A DNA stretch of 64,000 nt, from NCBI GenBank assembly GCA_001566295.1, contig KQ964249.1:62001-126000 (forward strand), given 5' to 3'. The notes beneath the pieces were generated by a model. The model did not search any database. It was not told where the DNA came from and saw only the letters and a program-made list of their open reading frames with translations. This document shows, piece by piece, positions 22,862 through 34,864 of this stretch. This DNA is from Microdochium bolleyi. Lineage: Eukaryota > Ascomycota > Sordariomycetes > Xylariales > Microdochiaceae. The translations under genes were made by a program, and so were the position numbers. Numbering within the stretch: the first letter of the stretch is position 1; each line of letters starts with the position of its first letter.

Positions 22862-25800
22862 CGAGAAGAGCTGCAACTTTGTGAGATTTATGGAGCACAG
22901 TGATCTCTAGCAGGGGGGCTTGTTGCCCGGGCGGCCGTGACCGCAGCCGAGACGGACGAGGACGTTGTCCAACAGAACCAGGGGTTCACGCAGGCCCGGG
23001 CAGGGATGCAAGCTGCCCACGTCGTATGCTTGGGGACCGCCTGAGCCGCAAGTCTGGCGAGAGCGAGGTTTCCAGCAGGCCTCGAGTGAAGCTAGGGGGA
23101 GCCGTTGTAGCTTGAGTGGGATAGCCGCCAGGCGCGCGCAGGGCGGCAGGCAGCACCAGGGCTCCCAGGGTGCTACCTCTGAGAACGCGTGCCGTCGCCG
23201 TGCAGGACGAGATATGCGCGCAAGCCCGCAAGCGTAGTCGCCGGCCGGTCGACGCCTCGCGCTCGGGTGTGTGGCTGGTGGCCGTTCTCCCCCCTACCTA
23301 GGCGTGCCGTCCAGGGTGGACGATACATGCGAGAGTCTCTGGGGATCCATTCGTATGGGCATCGAGGATCGGAGGCAAGCAAGCGGCGGGTCAGCCAGCC
23401 CAGCGCGGAGAGTGTCGCCGAGCGGCAGCAGCAGCGTGGTGTAGCGAGGTAACGAGGGTCTGGTGGGAGCGGACCGGAGCTGCAGCCGGACTGGCGGGCG
23501 GGAAGCGGGCCTGGCTGGGACGAGGAAGGGCAAGCCGGGGGCGAGGATCGCTTCGAGATGACAGGAGCTGCAGGCGAGCAGGTACTGGGCCGAGATGCCT
23601 ATCTGGTGCGGGTGTGTGGCCGGCGAGGGAGGTGGCAGGCCGAGGTGGTGGAAGGATCGGGGTCGGGGCTGTCGCGTTGTGGTGGTGGACGTGCCGGGGC
23701 AAGCACCGCCAGCATCAAGAAAAAAAAGAATAAAAAAAGAGCCGGCCAACTCCAGCTGCGGCACGTCGTTGGTGGTGCTCCACGCCAATCGCAACCCATG
23801 GCGTCAACTCAATTGTCCAGTCCTGCTCCATCCGCACTAGTCTAGTTCGCTGGCCGGCCGGCGCACCTGTCTCTCCCTCCACCTTCATGTGCACCTGGGC
23901 AGATGTTCAAGGTATCATGGATGTACTTTTGCATTGTACACACCGTTCGGATCCAGCGATGCTCGACCCAACTTCACAAACATTTCATCGCCGGGTGCTC
24001 CAGCCAATTGGTTGCTCGCTGTCGTTGCTCTTCCACAGCAGCTTCCACCCGTAACAGCGTCTGCATTATGCTCATCTCTCAAGTGATCCGGTTGGTCCCC
24101 GCACACCCAGCCGCTAGCTGCCAACGTCACCTTGTCCACTTGCACGCTCCGCAGATGCATTTCTGCGCTAGGTGTATTCGTCCGACAGGGCTACGAATAT
24201 TGCAGTACCTTGGTCGGCGTTGGTCGCCGGCGCGGGACAGTGCCTCTGAGCTCCAGATCCATGATCCTGCAAGCCTGTCCCGGCCTGTTCCTGGCAGCCT
24301 TCAAACCTTACTTGTCTGTCCCCGCCCCCCTCCCAGGCTCACATCGCTCAGATTGCTCAGAACCCCCCAGCTTCGATTGTGCCGGCGAGCCATGGTCGAC
24401 TTTAGGCAGCTCATCTCAGCCCGACACGCCCAGCTTGACGAAGCCAGCGACTTTGCTCCATCCTACGTCAGCCCGTGCCTTGTTCAGCGGCCGGCGAATC
24501 CACCCGGACGGTCGCCCATCTTGGCCGCTCCTCTCGGTCAAGCTGCAAGCTGATCGTCGTCATTCTACGTCGAGCAACATCCGTGTCCATCTGCATCTGC
24601 ATGCACAGTTCGTTTCCGACGCAGCCAGCTACTCTACACGCAGCAAGGATTCTCTGATTAGGGCCAGGGCGACTGCAGACCAGCCCTTGATGCTGCCGGC
24701 ACTAGGCTGGATCGTGACCGCCACCCTCCCTGGCTCATCACCTTCACACCTCTCCGCCGCCGTGGTTGCTGAGGCTTCCAGTCCCGGCACCGCGCGGGAC
24801 CAGGCCCGCCAGCCGTGGCCAAGCTGCAGCCACAGCTCACATCGTATGATGCACTCGAGACAGCGATATCGAGGTGGCTCGCCAAACACACGGCTGGGCA
24901 TGTCACTTGCTACCGTAGCATAGCATCAGCACACCGAGCCAGCATCTATGCCGTCGAGCGTGCGGCCAACATTGCAACGGCTGCAGAGACGAGGCAAACC
25001 ACCCCGCCGGGCCGGCTGGGTGACCAGCGTTGCCCACGTGTCATGATGCTGTGCGTGCTTACGTCCCTTGGTCAACAATGATCCGAAAAAGACGCCACGA
25101 TGCAGCTCCACTGGCCTGCTTCCACCTGGACCCAAATCCCTTTTTCGACAATGAGCTTTGTCCTTGATGTCCATGGCCTGTCTCGGTGGTTAAGTTTCGG
25201 TTCGAGAGAGGTCCACCTAAGGCTGGCTGCAAGGCAGCGATCTTCACATGTAGAGATCTGGACTTTGGCGAGGCACTCGTCCGATTGCGGTGCCGACCGA
25301 AATGAGCGAGGTCCCTGGACCGGCTAGACAGTTGTTTCAGGTCTAGCTGCCATCGCCACAACAGATGAGCATGTCAGCTGCACGCTCTCCATCTTTCTCG
25401 ATGTCCTTGAAAGGCAACAATTGTTCACTCTGGTAGATCTGGCGACAACTCGTACAGCATCAGTCATGGCGTGTGTCCAAGCTCCAAGCCATCAGTGGTG
25501 GAATTATGCCCGACGCCACAAAAATCACCAGGCGAGTCTATAAGTTGTTCCTGTTTAGCCGGCACACCCTTCCTGGGGAACCACAGAGACGGAGCAGCAG
25601 GCACCCATAAGGTTGCACCGCATTGGCGATCTTGTACCATGCAACAATGCAACATTGGCGCGCGTTGTCCGAGTCTTCTTGCAGTCTCAAACTCTCCGGG
25701 ACAGACACGAATGGCACACAAGGCACGTGACATTACGATCTTTCATCGTCATCATGCCGCAGCTTGTCACTGGGGCCGAGTTATGTATTAGTCGAGTCGT

Positions 25801-27866
25801 TTTCCCCCCAGACGCTGAGCAGAGGCAAGAGCAGACACACACACACACACAAGTCCTCATCTGCGATGGACTCGGGTGGCTAGTAAGTCACAGTCAGGTT
25901 CAAAACATGGTAACTTGTTGACGTACGCTGCGGGACCGAGTTAAACAGCTCTTTGCAGCGAATATCAAGACATGCCGGCATAAGACAGTGAGAGCAGATA
26001 TTGAAGGGCGGGTGCATGGGGCCCCTGCATGAGTCCCAACGCAATGATTTCCCGATTCTGACAGGTGGAATCTAGGACTTGGCTGCCGCGTGCGTTTCGT
26101 GTCAACAAGGACCTGCCCGGATCTGCCTAAACTCCCGGATGGCACCCACCCACGCAGGCGCCGCCGCATCACCACAACAGGAAGTCGAGGATCTGATCCT
26201 TGGCCGTGCCGCGAGCCGAACGGCCTGAATCCCTCGATGACCTAGCCCGGAGCAGGAGGCCGGCCCACGGCCGAGAGCCTCTCATCTATCCGCAAGTAGC
26301 GAGTCATTTATTCCACGCGATGTGACGGTTGGTCCATCACAGGGCGGACGCGGCTAGTAGATCTCCGAGCTACCCCATGTTGTGGCTGGTGAGTTTATCA
26401 ACTTGAGTCCCCACCCCTCTTAGCGGACACGCCATATAGGAGACCCTGGACGGGATCTGTTTCAAGTAATCACCATGGGTAGTCCATTACAGACGGGCTT
26501 CGAGCACTTGTTTGCAAGAACCTGGACTTGCGTTCGTGATGCTCGGGGCTGAAACCATTCTTGCAGGCGTGCAGACGTGCTGGAAGATGCCGAGAGACCT
26601 TGACACTGCCCCTCAGCAGATGACGGCTTCACTGACCAACCCCTGGACTGCCATATCCAAACACGGACCAGGTCCCCATGGGCATATTTCCGCGGCACCG
26701 CGGCAGTTCGGGCCGGCTCTCCACTGTCACCATTGGCGACCGCCAGCGCAGCCGGCGCCCAGAATGCATCAGGTTGCGGAGCAGCGAGATCTTGCATGAC
26801 GAGTAACCACGGGTGCCATGCTGGACGGGTCGCGGACGTGTCCCTACACGCAGAGCGTGACCGCAACGCGGGATCTGCTTCCACGACCTGCCTATGGCGA
26901 AGCGCGTGTGCAACGAGGCTCGGTTCCTTCCGATTGGGAGATGATTTAGGTTTGCGGTCACATATAACCGAGTCGGGCCTAGTCCTTCCGCTGCACCGTT
27001 TGCAACCGATGAACAAAAAGAACATCAAACACACATCCATGGAGATATGCATGACGATCTGCCAGCACAGACGCTCCACCTCCTTAATAAAACCGGCCTG
27101 CTGGCGAGACACGGGACGACGACTCTATTTTCATCTCATGCACAATGCTGCGCATATACCACCCTGCACCGGCGCTGCGCGGGCGGCACGCTTGGCTGCC
27201 CGTGAACTCTAATGCGGGCGAGACACGCATCGCGGTAGCGTACGTAATCAGGCCAATGTCACATGCCCCGACGCCCGTCCCACGGCCAGGAACTTTCCCT
27301 CACGACTGCCCGCTCGTGGTAAGGACACACAAGTTATTGCGCGCCGACCCCCGGTGGAGGAGGCGGGCAAGCAGGCAGGCAGGCAGGCAAGCAGCGCAAG
27401 CGAACCGCAGAGACCCACGCCGAGAGGTCTCCGCCGCCCGCCTGTGCATCTGCATCTGCATTGCATGCCAATGCAGAACCATGTCCCGTCCGTCGAGGCC
27501 CCCTCTCCACTCCGCGCTCGCTTCGACAAGACCGCCAAGGTTTGCAGGGCCGACAGACTGTCGCTCGGGTATCTCGCAGCTCGTGTCGGCAGGGACATGG
27601 AGCAGGCTGCCCAGGCAGGAGATTAAGAGGCCGGCGAGCCTTCCGGAGGGGACACTGCCCCGCTGTTACATAAGTCCGCCCGCTCTCAGCCCGGGCTCTG
27701 GCACGACCCCTGCTCGACATCAAGAGTCATTCTTGCGAGCTCGACTGTGGCAGGGTACGAACGCTTGCAGACAGCACAGCTCAAGAGTGACAGTAATAGA
27801 ATCTGGCATAAGAGCCTGTGCCTTCATCGAACAGCCAATCAGCATCTGTCTGATCTGGCCTTCACC
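22862..27866. other. Five-kilobase gene-poor stretch upstream of the Zn2Cys6 factor
   Basis: No convincing gene in about 5 kb. Frames up to 263 codons exist (for example 24132-24923 plus, 26462-27112 minus), but they overlap others, lack domains and do not join across splice signals into a known family. Visible simple sequence: an A-rich run at 23718-23740, a short CA microsatellite near 25835-25850 and a (GGCA)n tract near 27370-27392. Part of this is probably a long promoter and 5' UTR for the divergent regulator. Confidence 0.5.
25835..25850. repeat. (CA)n microsatellite
   Basis: A short run of alternating CA dinucleotides in the gene-poor stretch. No functional meaning inferred. Confidence 0.8.
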
Positions 27867-27957
27867 GGTCTGGTGGTCTAGTGGTATGATTCTCGCTTAG
27901 GGTACACCCTCAAGTTCAGCTTGCGAGAGGTCCCGGGTTCAATCCCCGGCCAGACCC
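27867..27957 (+). tRNA. tRNA-Pro (anticodon AGG) with a 19-nt intron
   Basis: Acceptor arms GGTCTGG and CCAGACC pair perfectly, followed by discriminator C. The A box (TGGTCTAGTGG) and B box (GGTTCAATCC) are intact, and the anticodon stem CTCGC/GCGAG encloses TT-AGG-G. The anticodon is 27899-27901 and G37 is 27902. The intron occupies about 27903-27921, directly after position 37 as in all nuclear tRNAs. It contains ACCCT, which can pair with the anticodon AGGGT as in canonical pre-tRNA introns. The mature tRNA would be 72 nt. Splicing would need the endonuclease and the TRL1 ligase encoded further along this window. Confidence 0.97.
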
Positions 27958-27962
27958 TTCGA

Positions 27963-27972
27963 TTTTCTTTTT
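27963..27972 (+). terminator. RNA polymerase III terminator of tRNA-Pro
   Basis: TTTT and TTTTT runs separated by one C begin six bases after the tRNA, the usual Pol III stop signal. Confidence 0.85.
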
Positions 27973-29328
27973 GCCATCGCGCTCTTCAGCATGGCTGTCC
28001 TCGTCTTGGGAGACCTCTTTTTTTGCAAGTCGTGTCTCCAAGATCGGGGGTATGTCATGAAGGCATTCAAGTCAGATGAGGCGCTATAGTTCCTCTGTGC
28101 ATGCACCAGATATATGAGTATTTAAGCATTTCTACGACGATGTTCCGACTGTAGGAGACAAGGCTCTTCCCTACAAGGTAACTCTTGCGGTTTGCAATCA
28201 TTATTCCGCAACAGATCTAATAACTACTTCTCTCTTAAACTGGTCTGGGCCCCTGAACTATATCTATTAAGCGTATCGTTATGTCATATATACTTTTATT
28301 CTCTAGGTCTCTATTCTATACATGACTATTCATCGCGTTTAAACGATGTAAATTGGGTGGGATGATCCCTAAGATCAGTCGATGGGAAAGGCTGATCAGC
28401 GATCCACAAACTTACCCAGACTACAGGACAAGTAGAGTAGTATAGTTTAAACCTCCCACTTTGGATCAGGAGTTGCAACAGTAGCAAGCTTTCGAGCCGG
28501 CCAGAGTGCTTGCTGATCCTGGCCCCGTGTGATAACAGTCGTGACATATAGGCAACCCCGTCCCAGCCGGCAGGAGATGCTCGCGTTTCGAGACATAACG
28601 TGGGGGGTGAGAAGCTGCCAGATTCCGGAAGCCCGGTATGTCAAGCCAACAGAGATTCCAGGATGCCCGCCTACCTCAGGCCTGTCTACGAGATCTCGAG
28701 ATGACACGTCACCTACGTCCTCCCACTTGCACCAAGTGCCGGCATCGTCATCTCCTACCTCTTGTGAAGCCCAAGACCTCCAGCAAACCCCCACACCGCA
28801 CTTTCCAGAACTAGGGGACAGCTCACTTTATACAAGGTATATAGATTGCATCGCATATAACAGCCCATCCTAAAACGTCCAGGTTCTCCTCACTCCAGGG
28901 AATATAGGCATGGGTATTTAGTCAGGGCAATATGGAATTCCGACAAACAAGGCAGCTGCCGTTCCGGAGCTGTCTGTATGCTCCGGAGCCGAGGCGATAT
29001 GTGCATATATGGTTAGAGGGTTGGATATATTGCTGCTCGCCAAAACTCATGTATATGAAACGGTTTCCCCGGTCAGCAATGCTCGCCAGTACGCTGCCGC
29101 CAATCACGAATGAAATTTGGGCGTCTAGCGCGGGTATGGTAAATCTCCTCCTGGTAGATGATGCTACTACCCTTGATATTTGTGCACGAGATCTCTGTCC
29201 GCTTGGCTCGCCTTTCATCCGGGCTGCGGGATAAAAGAGGTTTAATTGTATAAGCATCCTCAACAAGCTCGCCCGGGATCTTGCAGTGCCAGAAATCAAG
29301 GGATAAAGGCCAGTGTTCTTCGCGTAGA
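27973..29328. other. Gene-free stretch with AT-rich blocks, possible decayed transposon
   Basis: About 1.35 kb between tRNA-Pro and the next gene. Two blocks (about 28080-28340 and 28810-29060) are clearly richer in A+T and TpA steps than the rest of the window, with phrases such as TATATCTATTAAG and CATATATACTTTTATT. No intact ORF is recognisable. A 136-codon minus frame (28922-29332) has no domain I know. A RIP-mutated element relic is an inference from composition only. Confidence 0.4.
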
Positions 29329-31287
29329 TCATTGCCTAGAAGAAGCCGCAAGCTCGACACCGCGAACCAATTCCGCCTTCTCACCTAGTATCCTGGCCTG
29401 AACCTCGTCCAGCCGCGCAAACTCGCGCAGAAAGTTGAGCAGGAAGTCGAAATCCCTGAGCCGCTGCTCCCGCTCCTCTGCCTCCAGCCCGGACACGGGC
29501 ACGTGCACGATGACGTCGGCGAAGGTGGTCGTGATCTCGAAGAGCTTCTGGATGATGCCCGAGCCGTGCCGCTCGATGTACTTCCGCCCGAGCTGCGTGA
29601 TGACCGCGCGCAGCTGCTGCGAGAGGCGCACGGGGAAGGAGAGCGAGAGCGGCACGATGGCGGAGGCGGAGGCGGGGCCGGAGTGACGATGGTCTCTGTC
29701 GCCGATGGCGGCGTATATGTCGTGGTCGTTATAGGGGCTTGTTGTGCTGCCGGCCCCGATGCGGTGGTCCTCGTGGGTACGTCCTGCCTCGCCTTGACTG
29801 TGATACTGGTGGTCACTGTTACCAGAAGACGACGACAAAGGGAGCACGCAGTGGGACAGAGCAAGCTGCCACAGCAGCGTGAGCATCCACTGCCGCGTGA
29901 TGACGAGGTCTGCCTGCTGTAGCGTGTTGAGCGATGTCCAGTTCTCGGTGGCCATGTGTTGCGACGCAGGAGAATCAGCCGAGGGTACCGCGTGAAGGCT
30001 GCTTTGCCACGGACGGTCACCGCTGCTGATGGACTCTGGCTGCAGCATAAAGTCTAGACTGTCGAGCTCGCGCTTCTTGGACTCTATCCACTCCTTTGTC
30101 ACCACGGTAGCCGAGGCTGGACGTGTTGATGTTGCGGCCGACACATCGCGCCGCCAATGGCTTACAAACTCGTGGTCGATGACGCAGAACAGCTGGATTA
30201 GGCTCTGGAAACCCTCACGGACTTGCACAGGTAGCGTCTCGTCCTCGACTGCAATCGAGTCTTCCAGCGGCTCCAGCACGATCGGGTAGTACTCGATAAT
30301 TGCAAGGAACCGCTCGTGGATGAACGCCTCCCAGTACAGACGCTCACGCTTCGCATCCGCTGCTCTCTGCTGCCTCGACTCCGTGCTTCTTGTTTGGAGG
30401 CTGCTCCTGGTCTTGCCCACTTGCAGCAGCTGGATGAGGCTGATTGCCTCGCGGAGCATGAGAAATGCCTCGTCGTGCCTCCGGAACGCCATCAGGCATA
30501 TTTCGAGAAAAATGCCCGCCATGATGTAGCGCTCATCGAGCATGATCCGCAGACTGCCACCACCACCAACACCATTGCCACCAAGGCCGGACGTGGAGAT
30601 TCGGCTCCTCACCGACATTGCAATGTCCATGAGCCTCTTCACCGTGGCCGCATCGCGCGAGTCGGCGGTCCAGTTCGGCTCCGTGAGGTTCATGGTGACT
30701 GCACCGAACGCGTGGACGAGCTGGAAGTCGAGCGGGTCGTCGCGCATCGTCTTGATAGCTGCGTGCATCTCGACAGCTGTGACGACGGGGCTGACGCAGT
30801 AGATGTAGTCGTCATACGGCTGGACGAGAGCGCGGAAGAAGGCCTCGCCAAACTCAGTTTCAAGCGCAAGAGAGGAGGGCCTTCCGGTGGGGAGTTCGAC
30901 GGATGACCCGACCGAGGCCGCTGCATTGGTGCCATTGCTGATAGTGCGATCCGCTGTACTTCTCAGAGGCATCGGCTGGGCTGAGTGACTCCCATTGCCC
31001 TTGAGGCGAGAAATGACCGATCCCCGCGAGCTGGCATTGGCGCGGCTCCTCGCCGCCGCGCCACCGGCCTTGTACACGCAACGAAGGTTTAGGTGAGCAC
31101 ATTGCTGACAGCAGGCCCGGTTGCCATTGCACTTGACCTTGCGCTCGCGGCAGTTCTGGCATCGACCGCATAGCGATCGATGGGTCAGCTGTTGTTGAAC
31201 GCAGCGGTGGATACAGCGTTCATGGGATGGACTCACCTCACAGGCGCGCAGCGCGCGCTTGGGAGCATGTTCACTTGGGCGGTCCAT
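29329..31287 (-). CDS. Zn2Cys6 transcription factor
   Basis: Nuclear regulator of 625 residues in two exons, 31287-31237 and 31155-29329. The joint ALRACE|NCRERKVKC completes the zinc cluster near the amino end: Cys16, 19, 26, 33, 36 and 43, with an extra Cys32. A linker rich in Ala/Ser follows, then a fungal-specific regulatory region (ETEFGEAFFRALVQPYDDYIYCVSPVV onward in several short blocks) typical of sugar- or catabolism-type regulators. A His/Asp/Ser-rich variable segment lies around residues 480-520. The 81-nt intron is a multiple of three, contains no stop and ends with a Cys codon, so the unspliced mRNA is also fully open. Targets cannot be inferred. Confidence 0.85.
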   Translation of the reverse strand: MDRPSEHAPKRALRACEVSPSHERCIHRCVQQQLTHRSLCGRCQNCRERKVKCNGNRACCQQCAHLNLRCVYKAGGAAARSRANASSRGSVISRLKGNGSHSAQPMPLRSTADRTISNGTNAAASVGSSVELPTGRPSSLALETEFGEAFFRALVQPYDDYIYCVSPVVTAVEMHAAIKTMRDDPLDFQLVHAFGAVTMNLTEPNWTADSRDAATVKRLMDIAMSVRSRISTSGLGGNGVGGGGSLRIMLDERYIMAGIFLEICLMAFRRHDEAFLMLREAISLIQLLQVGKTRSSLQTRSTESRQQRAADAKRERLYWEAFIHERFLAIIEYYPIVLEPLEDSIAVEDETLPVQVREGFQSLIQLFCVIDHEFVSHWRRDVSAATSTRPASATVVTKEWIESKKRELDSLDFMLQPESISSGDRPWQSSLHAVPSADSPASQHMATENWTSLNTLQQADLVITRQWMLTLLWQLALSHCVLPLSSSSGNSDHQYHSQGEAGRTHEDHRIGAGSTTSPYNDHDIYAAIGDRDHRHSGPASASAIVPLSLSFPVRLSQQLRAVITQLGRKYIERHGSGIIQKLFEITTTFADVIVHVPVSGLEAEEREQRLRDFDFLLNFLREFARLDEVQARILGEKAELVRGVELAASSRQ

Positions 31288-31802
31288 GCATTGCCTCTAA
31301 TCGAGTAGGCCGAATGATGGATATTTGAGAGGTTGTGATGGTGGAGAGTGGTAGCCAAGAAGTAGCGCCGACCACCTTCGCAAATTCGCGACCATAAACC
31401 CAGGCGCGATCGCGACCACGCAGATCTCCTTTCAAGACAACACTGCATCCATTGCCTAGAAGTGGAATTTGCCCTATCAATATAGCCATCACATTCAATC
31501 ATCGTAGTCGAGTCGGGGTTGCCATGCGCAGACGTATCCTTTGAAATGCTGTTGTGTCTGGGACTTTCTTCACTTTGCCGTACACTGACTTGAGACATCG
31601 ACCCGCTTTGAACGTACTTCACAATCTTTGACAGGATCTTGATGTGCAGATGATATTATTCATGAATTTTCTCTACTTTCCCAGATATAGATTGCCATCG
31701 CCATCCATGCACGTGGGATACATTCTTTTGTCACTGGCAGTCCACATGTAGAGGTCTAGTGCTAGGAAATCCGTAAATCGTGATTGCTGGAGCACTGCCA
31801 CT
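31288..31802. other. Intergenic: promoter of the Zn2Cys6 factor and 3' flank of SEC26
   Basis: About 500 bases with no credible gene; a minus frame of 129 codons overlaps the regulator start in another frame and has no domain. Confidence 0.4.
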
Positions 31803-34800
31803 TCAAGCCGCTGCCGTGCCGATCTTGTTCAGGCCCTTCAGAGACCCCAGGCTCAAAGCCAGGCCTTGTGACCTGCTTCTTATCCTGACAAAACCCGTAA
31901 TCGGGCCCTCCTCCCCTTCCATCTCGATGCTCAAATTGGCTAATGCGTCCTCGCCTGTGACTGCGGTTAGTGGGATTGATCTGTGCATGATGGAAATGAG
32001 TCAGAAACTTACCAAACACGCTCTTGGCGTAGAGGTTGGCGCTCAGGAACTGGCAGTCGCCCTTCATGCTGGCCTCAGGCGTCAGGCAGTTCATGTTCGT
32101 GCATGCCATTAGCTGCTCGAGGAACTCGCGGAGGGACTTGGCCTTGCTGTTGATGTTGACCTTGTTCTCCCACTCGAACTCGGTCCACATGGTGCGGAAC
32201 TGGGTTTCGGTGCAGGTTGCGGGCTGGATGTAGTCCATAATGTCGACGTGCAGGTCGTTGAGGATAACGACGTTGGTGTCAGTGCTGTGAGCACCATCGT
32301 ACACGACGTTGCCAAAGATGACACCGGTGTCTGTCGAGGACACCTTGATGGTGCACTGGACGTTGTGGAAGTCATGGGGTCCCAGGTTCTGGGTCGTTGG
32401 GCGCTCAACAACCTTGAGATCACCCAGGGTGGCGAACTCTACAGAGAGATTCTGCAGAGTCTCTGTGGTCTGGTTGACCAGCAGGACGTCAAGGACAATG
32501 TCGAATTGGTGGACTTTGACGTAAGCTTCCGCGTAGACAGGGTCCGAAAAACCTGTGAGCTGGACAACGCGGCTGAGCTTAGAGCTGAGATCCTCCGAGA
32601 CAGCATCGCCACCAGTGGCCTTCTCGAGATCGAGCTCAACGTCGTCGGCACCGTCCCCGGCGTTCTTTTTCGAGAGCTGACGGAACTGCACCACATCGTC
32701 AACCTGGATGGCAGTCTTGGCCTTCTCGACAGCGGCCTTGGCAGCCCGCTTGCTCTCCTCGACATGAACCATGGCGCGGAATGCCTTGCGGGTATCGTCC
32801 AAGAAGACGGTTTCGAGCTTCTTGTCGAAAAATTCCGCAAGAGTCCGCACACACGACATGATTCTGTCCACTGAGTCCTCATCTATCGGTGCCTTGACGA
32901 ACTGAGACTGGCCAACACGAATAATCGATACCATGATGAGCATGGCCTCAGCCTTGAGCGCGTTCGTCCGGGGCTTGTCTGAGGAAAGCTGGGCGTGGCG
33001 CATGACAAGCTTGGTCAGGGCGGCGGCGAGGACCGTGGCGAGGTAGTAATCTCCATCCAGGATGAGCTGGCGCAAAGGCGGCTTCTGCGCCGCCTTGACA
33101 GCCTCGAGCTTAGCAGCAGCGGCAGACGCGCTGGTCAGGGCAGTCTCGGTGGCATACGTGCCATCGGCCAGCACCTTTCTTGAGCCGGATGGAGCGGCAG
33201 GCTTGGAGTGGCCATTAACCTGGTCCTTTTCTGCGTCTTCACCATCGACGTTGTCGAGCAGGCGCTGCTCAGATGACAGAATCGGGATCTCGCCCAAGCT
33301 GGAACGAATACCTCTCCAAGCATCCCGGATATCGTTCTCCTCCAAAGAGTACTCACCAACGATCCAGATGATACCGCGATAAACTTTACCAGCACGAACC
33401 TCGCCGAGTGTAGCAACCAGGCGAGCGACGATTGAGGGTCGGAGGCTGGGGAATTTCTCGACCACCTCCTTGACAAAGTTGATGACATCGACCGCAGATG
33501 AGTTGCTGAAGTCGGCGATGAAATCCATGAGGAGGTCCACGACACTGGCGGCAACCTCGGAGAACTTGATGGCGCACTGGTGGATCGAGTGGATCAGGAG
33601 TTGCCTGTACTCGGCGTTCTTCTCGTACTCCTGATCGACGGTCTTGGAGAGCTCCTTCTTGAGCAGTAGCACCACCTCCTCCACGTTCTTGCTGGAAACC
33701 ATGTCCAAGGCAATGGAGAGTGCCTTCCTTCGCACGTCAATATCTGTGCTGGAGAGGACGCGCAGGATCTCCATGGTGAGATCATCCAGAATGCCCTCGT
33801 TCTTCTGTCGCAATTGATCCACACGATCTAGGACAATGAGCTTCACATTGTTGTCGGCCTCCTTAATGCTGAGCTCGATGAATTTGCCAGCAGCAGCCTT
33901 GACGGCGACAGGGTTACTGGTCAGGGCTGTAAGGGAAGAAGCAGCTTCATAGACAACAGTCGAGGCACCAGCCTCCAAAAGGTCGAAAATGAGTCTGAGA
34001 TACCGAGCCTAAGTAGTAGAATATCCCGTTAGCTTCGCGATATACTTTTGTGTTTGTGAGATCCGGCATGGGCTGACCTTGTTCTGCGAGTTCTGGACGG
34101 CATCCTTCCTGATGAACTCGAGCTCGACCAGTTGCAGAAGCTCCTCTGCGTTGGGGATGCTCTCGAAGACGGTGCTGAGGTAGGCAAGAGCCCTGTCGTG
34201 GTCGATGCTTGCGAGGGCGGCGAAGGCATTGCGCTTGCATGTGGCATCGCTCTCGCCTTCCAAGAACGTCGCAATCAAGTCGGCGGCGTCAGGGATGAGG
34301 GACTCGGAGTGCTGGAAGATGGACGCAATGGCAAAGACGGCGTTCTTGCGCACGTAGGCGTGACGGTGCTCCAGGCAGGAGCGAGCTGACGACAGGAGAG
34401 GTTCGATCAGCTCGGGTTCCCGCAGCTTGCAGAGGAAACGGAGTGTGTTGCCCCGGATGTATTCGTTGGGATGTTGCAGATCGTTTCTGATGCCGTTGCT
34501 GCAGAGTTGGGTTAGGAATTGGAAGGCCACGAGGAATCTGAGGGTGCCGGGCTACTCACCAGACCAAGATCATCTCTTGCTTGAGCTTGCCACTCGAGTC
34601 CAGCTTGGGACATATCTCGTAGTAGAAGTACAGGAGTTTCTTGAGCGGCTTGTACTTTGAGGGCATGACGAATCGAATAATGTGCATGAGCAACTGGGGC
34701 ATCGAGTCGCCGTTGAGCATGATGGTGAGGATGCGCTTCATGGTTTCGCACTTGGACTCGTCCGTGCCCTTCTCGAGCTGATTGCGGAGGTCATTGAGCG

Positions 34801-34864
34801 AGGGCACATCAGCGGTATTGTCCTGGTGTACAAGACTGTACGCATTCTCGAGGAAGGTCGTCAT
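31803..34864 (-). CDS. SEC26: Coatomer subunit beta (beta-COP)
   Basis: Subunit of the COPI coat, which forms vesicles for Golgi-to-ER and intra-Golgi transport. Four exons, 34864-34560, 34498-34078, 34008-32013 and 31954-31803, give 957 residues. Joints are EMILVC|NGIRNDLQHP, QNSQNK|ARYLRLIFDLLE and KSVFG|EDALANLSIE, all in phase across introns of 61, 69 and 58 nt. The amino half is an adaptin-like helical solenoid (LLYFYYEICPKLDSSGKLKQ, VRKNAVFAIASIF). The coatomer beta carboxy and appendage domains occupy roughly the last 300 residues (NCLTPEASMKGDCQFLSANL; FVRIRSRSQGLALSLGSLKG). Length matches yeast Sec26 (about 970). The middle, near residues 480-510, carries a charged, species-variable linker. 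Confidence 0.96.

Noticed and set aside
24132..24923. 263-codon plus frame in the gene-poor stretch
   Set aside because: No recognisable domain, heavy overlap with opposite-strand frames and no splice signals linking it to anything else.
26462..27112. 216-codon minus frame
   Set aside because: Irregular codon use and composition, no domain, overlapped by plus-strand frames of similar length.
25833..27395. Short repeats that might suggest a CRISPR array or satellite
   Set aside because: They are simple CA and GGCA microsatellites without spacer structure, and this is a eukaryotic genome.
28922..29332. 136-codon minus frame downstream of the second Zn2Cys6 gene
   Set aside because: Considered as an extra exon or small gene, but it overlaps the regulator's stop, has no domain and lies in the AT-rich block.
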